From Parasitella parasitica (lineage: Eukaryota > Mucoromycota > Mucoromycetes > Mucorales > Mucoraceae), in assembly GCA_025201805.1 (NCBI GenBank), contig MU619251.1, positions 66,118 through 117,699 of the forward strand: a DNA stretch of 51,582 nucleotides. Direction: 5' to 3'. The notes below the pieces were generated by a model. That model was not told the origin of the DNA. It did no database searches and saw only the letters and a program-made list of their open reading frames with translations. Of the stretch, positions 47,101 to 51,582 are shown piece by piece. The stretch's first letter is position 1; the number at the start of each line of letters is the position of its first letter. Position numbers and translations under genes: made by a program.

Positions 47101-49873
47101 CCAAATGCGCAAGAAGTTTGAAAAGAAACTGTTTTCGCTCCGTGATGAAATCTTGAGTTTGCGTCAACAGCAGCAGCAACAGCAGCAGCAGCAAAGGAAA
47201 GAAGCCGCCGCTGCTGTCGCTGCTCCCGCCTCGACAACCACAACAGCCGCAGCCTACAACATGAACAGCATCCGCCACGCCTACGAAGCCAAGATGAAGA
47301 ATCTCATGACCCAATTGTCTGAATTGCGCCGCAAGTACAGCCAAACCTCAAGCACCATGCAAAGCTCTCGCAACCAAAATGAAAGCATGCTGCGTGCGTT
47401 GCGCGTCAATGTTGAGAGCCTCAAGGTAGAGAAACGCCGCATGATTAAACGCATGAAAGACGAAGCCGAGCGCGTCAAGGAAAAGCTGCACAACCATGAG
47501 CGCGAGATTCAGCAGTTGCGCCGCAAGCAAACAAAAGACAATGAGATCAAAAAGAAGCTTGAGCGCGAAGTCAAGCAAATGCAGCTGGTGATTGGCAAAA
47601 AAACAGACGAGTCTGTCGTCACGGCTGAAAAGCTCAAGTCTTTGGTCAAGATCCTCAAGAAGGCTGTGCGTGAGGGTGGCGTACTCGATGAAAATCTGCT
47701 GGCTAGCTGTGGCTCTCTGCTGGATATCGGCTCGGCCTTGGTTCAGTCTTCTCGCGTAGGCCGTATGTCTCGCAGTAGACGCAACAACAGCAACGGCAGA
47801 ACAAATCGCCGTCGCCAACAAGAGTACCAGGGCATTACTGCAGAAGTAAGAGCGGCTAAAAAGAAGACCCTGTTGGACAACGCTCTGTATCAGCTCATTC
47901 AAGGAAAGCAGGCGGTTGAAGAAATGAGACAGCTGCTTGCCAAGCGAAACGACCTTTCTCAAAGAAAGATTGAATATCAGTCTGAGCGCGAGCTTTTGGT
48001 GCTCGATCAGGACACCAAAGATCTTTCTTCGATCGACAATGCGTTCAGACAAGTCATTGACGAAAACATCGAGACAGTCGAGGCTGAAATCTCGTACATC
48101 AATGCTCGCATCCATGCAATCCACAACGATGCTGCTGCAGAAATCATGCAAGAGGATGAAAACGACGACGAAATCATTGATATTGGCTCCGTCACCAAAA
48201 AAAGAGTAACCTTTGTCGAAACAAACAATGTTCAAGAGCAAGAAGAAGACAACTGGCATGACATAGATGCTCTTGAAGAACGCTACAGTCTCCCCGCAAG
48301 CGCTGGCCCTGAGCAGTCGCTCGAAATGATCTCCAAGATATTCAAATCCTTGGCCGACGACGAAGCCAAGTACGTCATGGAAACCGTAATTGACGATATT
48401 GTATTGCTTCGCATGGAAGAGCACAACAACAAGATGTCAATTCAGCAGCTCGAGAAGAATACCCAAGATCTGAGACGCACCTTGATTGTAATGAAGAAGG
48501 CCGCCATTGAAACAACCATTGAAAATGAAAAGCGACTGAAGCGGATGTCCCTGCAGCAGCATGGTGGTACCGGCAGCTCCCACGCAAGTGGCTCTGGCGG
48601 ATCTCGTCGCACTTCCATGTCCAGAGAATACTCGAGCTCCAAGATGAGCTGTCGTTCTTCGCCCACCAACGAAGACTCGAGCGATGCCGACTCTGCAATC
48701 GATCTGCACAATGAAGACCAGTACCAGCATATCGAAACCATGTTTGAAAAGATCTACACCGATGGCCTTAGCGGAAAAATGCCCACTTATGACTATGGCG
48801 TGGCCATGGCTGAGGCCACAGCACCTGTCATGATGGCAGAGAACGAGCTCAGTCCTTACCTTCGTCCCCGTCCGGTCACAGCTCTGGCTGGATCAAAGGT
48901 CAGTTCAGACAAAAACGGAGTAGCAGTTCAAGCGCCCATGAAGCCGTCTACCTCGCCACTTGTAAGCCGCCGCCGTGATTCCATGTCCTCGCCTGAGCAA
49001 TTTCTGCTTCAATTTATGCAAACTCCCAAAGACGTCCGTCCACCTCCACCGTCTTCGCCGCTGATGAAACCTGCTGAATTCGCGAGATACCAACAGGACC
49101 GTGAATCCTCCACGAACTCTTCTGCTCGTAACAGCCGCAACTATGCTACCATTCCAAGACGCTCCTCCCTGCAATCAGACAGCGGCTCCTATTGTTCTAT
49201 CTACTCCTCCAATCATGGATATAGCCAGCAAATGATCCGTGCTTCCTCCGGTGGTAAGCTCACTTCGTCTACGGCCTCCCACGATTCAATGCTCAATACT
49301 GCTGGCGCCCCTCCTCCTCCACAACCACCTACTACTATACTCAGCCGTAGAAGAGCCTTTTCATTCCAACAACCTCCATCTCCTACGCCGCATGCTGCTC
49401 CTACTTACAACACACGTAGACGCTCATTGCTGCGAGAACTTTCAAATAACGAATCAGATCAGGTGCCTGTACATAACAACAAACAACATTTTGATTACTC
49501 GAATCACGGAACTGCTCTTATCCCCACTTTCAGCAGCCACAACAACCTGGGATCAATGTATAGCGCAGGCAACAGTGGCAATCGTCCTCACTCTGTCTTG
49601 GCCTTTCATGCTGCCGCTGCTGCGTCCACGCCAAGACCCGTCAGTAGCAAAGCAGCTATATATCCTAGCGCAAGAAGAGAGTCTCCAAACAACTCGTTCG
49701 AACTGAGAAAGTCTGCTGTTGCAAATAATGTCTTTGATCGTTTGTCATCTGGCCATACACATGCTTCTCATGCGAAAAAGAAACTAGGTGGCTATCAGCG
49801 TTATTCTTCTAGTAGCATTGATGATTTGCGTATGCAGTGGGCAAATGAATTATCAGAGCGAAATGAAGAGTAA
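44118..49873 (+). CDS. Kinesin-4-type motor protein (KIF4/chromokinesin-like)
   Basis: Microtubule motor of 1,761 aa from eight exons: 44118-44137, 44199-44402, 44462-44559, 44625-45151, 45239-46561, 46631-46660, 46731-46850 and 46910-49873. The N-terminal motor domain (about 1-385) has [13 protein letters not shown], the P-loop GQTGSGKT, switch [10 protein letters not shown], switch II DLAGSER and [18 protein letters not shown]; the neck reads [15 protein letters not shown]. Long coiled coils follow, with low-complexity inserts (GSGSGSGSG near 46350, poly-Gln near 47170), then a helical block around [19 protein letters not shown] and a Ser/Pro-rich tail. The neck and [11 protein letters not shown] segment fit kinesin-4; I see no C-terminal cysteine-rich domain as in animal KIF4. 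Intron 6 uses a GC donor (CAG then GCAAGT). Role inferred: spindle midzone or microtubule-length control. Confidence 0.9.
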
Positions 49874-50024
49874 TCAAAATTTGGGAAGAAAAAAAAATCT
49901 GTCATATATTTACTTATCGATATTCATATATTTATCATTTAAATAAAACCAAAAACTGTTGTATATTATTATTACCATATAAATAATACATGAATCTATC
50001 ACTAATGACAATATCAAAGGCTTA

Positions 50025-50746
50025 TTATAATAGGGCGGAGGAAGGGCTAGATGTAAAAGATATGGTGTCATTCGGAATAGGCTCGAGAACAGTAAAAGGT
50101 GGCCTCGACATTGACAAAGTAGATGTGGATGTGGCAATGCTGAATCCGCTGCTTGCAAGGCTTAATTTAGTGCTTGTAGTAGTAGGAGGAAGAGAAGAAG
50201 GCTGCTTGTCTCTTTTCTGGACACAGATTGGCACAATACGATCGTCTCCTATACAGTTGATGTCAATTCCACCTCCAGGGATGCTAGAGCCTGTATACAA
50301 TGTCAGGCAATTGGAGCTATAGTCAGTAGCATCCCAAGATCTGTTAAAGTAGCACGTATTAGCATTTGTATATTTGAAAAATACATAACATACCTGATCC
50401 AAGCGTGAGACATTGGGCCACGACAGTTAAACAGTAGAGCGGTAGCATCCACAAAGTTTTGGTTTGAAATTGGAGCTAAATCGCCACCATATTGGCTGCA
50501 CACTACAGCTGCATTCTCTTTGTTTGTTTCATGATGAGGAATGAAGAATGGCGATTCTTCCTGGCAGACTTGTTCATTTTCATTGACATCTTGAGCCGTC
50601 AATAAAGAATCATTCATCATATCCGGGTGCTCCGACAGCAGACTGTTGCTGTTGCTGTTGATGTCGTTATGAAATATTGCTGGTGAAGCCCAAGAATTGG
50701 CTGTAAAAACTAGTGATACTACGAAAAAGCTTTTGCGAAACAGCAT
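50025..50746 (-). CDS. Secreted cysteine-containing protein with C-type-lectin-like fold
   Basis: Two exons, 50746-50394 and 50340-50025, with a 53-nt intron, give 222 aa. The N-terminus is a clear signal peptide (MLFRKSFFVVSLVFTANSWA). The middle reads VCSQYGGDLAPISNQNFVDA, then LLFNCRGPMSHAWIR, SWDATDYSSNCLTLYTGS and CIGDDRIVPICVQ: paired Cys, an early Gly-Asp-Leu-Ala strand and a WIRSWD ... C ... C end, which is the spacing of a C-type-lectin-like domain. Calcium-site residues (EPN/QPD) are not visible, so sugar binding is not implied. The tail is Ser/Thr/Pro-rich, probably O-glycosylated, and the last residues are weakly hydrophobic. Secreted or wall-associated location is likely; function unknown. 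Confidence 0.72.
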
Positions 50747-50889
50747 GATATTCACACATATTCCGAATAAAAAGGCACAAGTATTTATATATATTACCCC
50801 CCAAGAATGTTGAAGGCTATTTCAAACTTAAATGTTTATGTTTATTATTATTATCATCACCAACGCAAAAGGTCAAGTTTTAAATGTAT

Positions 50890-51495
50890 TTACAACTTGT
50901 ATTCAGCAGGCTCAATAGTTTCGTGCTTAAATTGCTTCTTGCCCGATCCATAATCACCAGCACCTTCGCCATTCCCAATGAGCTTGTATTTATAGATCAC
51001 CAAGCCCTCTAATCCAACAGGGCCACGGGCATGTGTCTTGTTTGTGCTTACACCAACTTCAGCTCCAAAACCGTAGCGGAACCCATCAGCAAAACGGGTG
51101 CTAGCGTTCCAGTAACATCCAGCAGCATCGACGCGGGTCATGAAATAGTCGGCAATGTCCTTGTTTTCAGTAACAATACAATCTGTATGTTTAGAGCCAT
51201 GTTCGTTGATGTGAACGACAGCAGCATCCACATCAGCAACAGATTTGACAGCCATAATCAAGTCCAAGAACTCTGTATAATAGTCTTCATCAACAGCCTT
51301 TTCGAGCTTTGTTTGCTTGTAATTTGATGGAATATTAGAGGATTGCATTAAAAAGTCGAGAGTGTCTGGATCGCATTTGAGTGCAACACCGGCTTCTAAA
51401 AGATCCAACGCAATCTTGCTGAATTTCTCATTGTTTAATAAAGATTGGTTTACTAGTAATGTTTCAGCAGAATTACAAGCAGCGGTATAATTTGT
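50890..51495 (-). CDS. PRO2: Gamma-glutamyl phosphate reductase (Pro2/ProA), 3' part only
   Basis: Second enzyme of proline synthesis: NADPH reduces gamma-glutamyl phosphate to glutamate semialdehyde in the cytosol. The exon 51495-50890 encodes the last 201 residues. It starts just before the active-site segment AACNSAETLLVN, whose Cys is the catalytic nucleophile, and continues with FLDLIMAVKSVADVDAAV, HINEHGSKHTDCIVTEN, VDAAGCYWNASTRFADGFRY, GFGAEVGVSTNKTHARGPVG and LEGLVIYKYKLIGNG, which end the family's ALDH-like fold. The N-terminal cofactor domain lies beyond the window: an acceptor TAG is at 51498-51496, and the intron runs into the T-run at the window edge. Confidence 0.93.
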   Translation of the reverse strand, partial: TNYTAACNSAETLLVNQSLLNNEKFSKIALDLLEAGVALKCDPDTLDFLMQSSNIPSNYKQTKLEKAVDEDYYTEFLDLIMAVKSVADVDAAVVHINEHGSKHTDCIVTENKDIADYFMTRVDAAGCYWNASTRFADGFRYGFGAEVGVSTNKTHARGPVGLEGLVIYKYKLIGNGEGAGDYGSGKKQFKHETIEPAEYKL

Positions 51496-51530
51496 CTAGC
51501 AGTAATAATGAGATACTCGTATTTTCATTG

Positions 51531-51531
<1 letters not shown>

Positions 51532-51582
<51 letters not shown>
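51532..51582. repeat. T51 homopolymer at the window end
   Basis: The last 51 bases are T only. They lie in an intron of the reductase gene (poly-A on the coding strand) and probably mark where assembly stopped. Confidence 0.9.

Noticed and set aside
47348-48424. 358-codon minus-strand open frame
   Set aside because: Antisense shadow of the last kinesin exon, whose sense frame is continuous, coiled-coil and much longer.

Overview
The window is eukaryotic nuclear DNA from a filamentous fungus, most likely an early-diverging Mucoromycota species of the Mucorales type. The evidence is many short (about 50-65 nt) GT-AG introns, AT-rich intergenic DNA with long A/T homopolymers, compact genes with fungal orthologues (Sho1, Sec1, Arc40, MBOAT acyltransferase, GPI-type chitinase) and decayed mobile-element genes of kinds I associate with Mucorales. 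Genus cannot be settled by eye. The window ends inside a T51 run that cuts through a gene, so this is probably a contig end.

Layout. 0-7 kb is dense: a KDM4-type histone demethylase (minus), a GH18 chitinase, mitochondrial ribosomal protein mL46, and a coiled-coil/zinc protein of unknown role (minus). 7-11 kb is gene-poor and holds a T63 tract. 11-14.1 kb carries Arp2/3 subunit ARPC1 and, convergent to it, an EF-hand mitochondrial carrier. 14.4-17.6 kb has a membrane RING gene with a frameshift and a missing zinc ligand, then a decayed minus-strand gene and gene-poor DNA. 17.6-24 kb contains the osmosensor Sho1, a PQQ-type beta-propeller protein, a decayed zinc-knuckle-type gene and a lysophospholipid acyltransferase. 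24.8-27.6 kb is the SM protein Sec1. 29.4-35.2 kb has a novel tail-anchored protein, nucleoporin Nup54 paired divergently with Coa3, and a large disordered protein. 35-41 kb is a decayed transposable-element region: two divergent pseudogenes around a CCAAT palindrome, with direct repeats. 44.1-49.9 kb is one large kinesin-4-type motor. 50-51.5 kb has a secreted lectin-like protein and the 3' part of gamma-glutamyl phosphate reductase.

Most genes are single-copy housekeeping genes with no shared pathway, although several serve polarised hyphal growth (Arp2/3, Sec1, chitinase, kinesin, Sho1). Exon borders were placed by hand from GT..AG signals, reading phase and family motifs. Where I give exact exon coordinates the sum is a whole number of codons. 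I saw no tRNA, rRNA or CRISPR. No complete undescribed system stands out. The most interesting region is the 36-41 kb decayed mobile module with its repeats, followed by the orphan coiled-coil/zinc and tail-anchored proteins.
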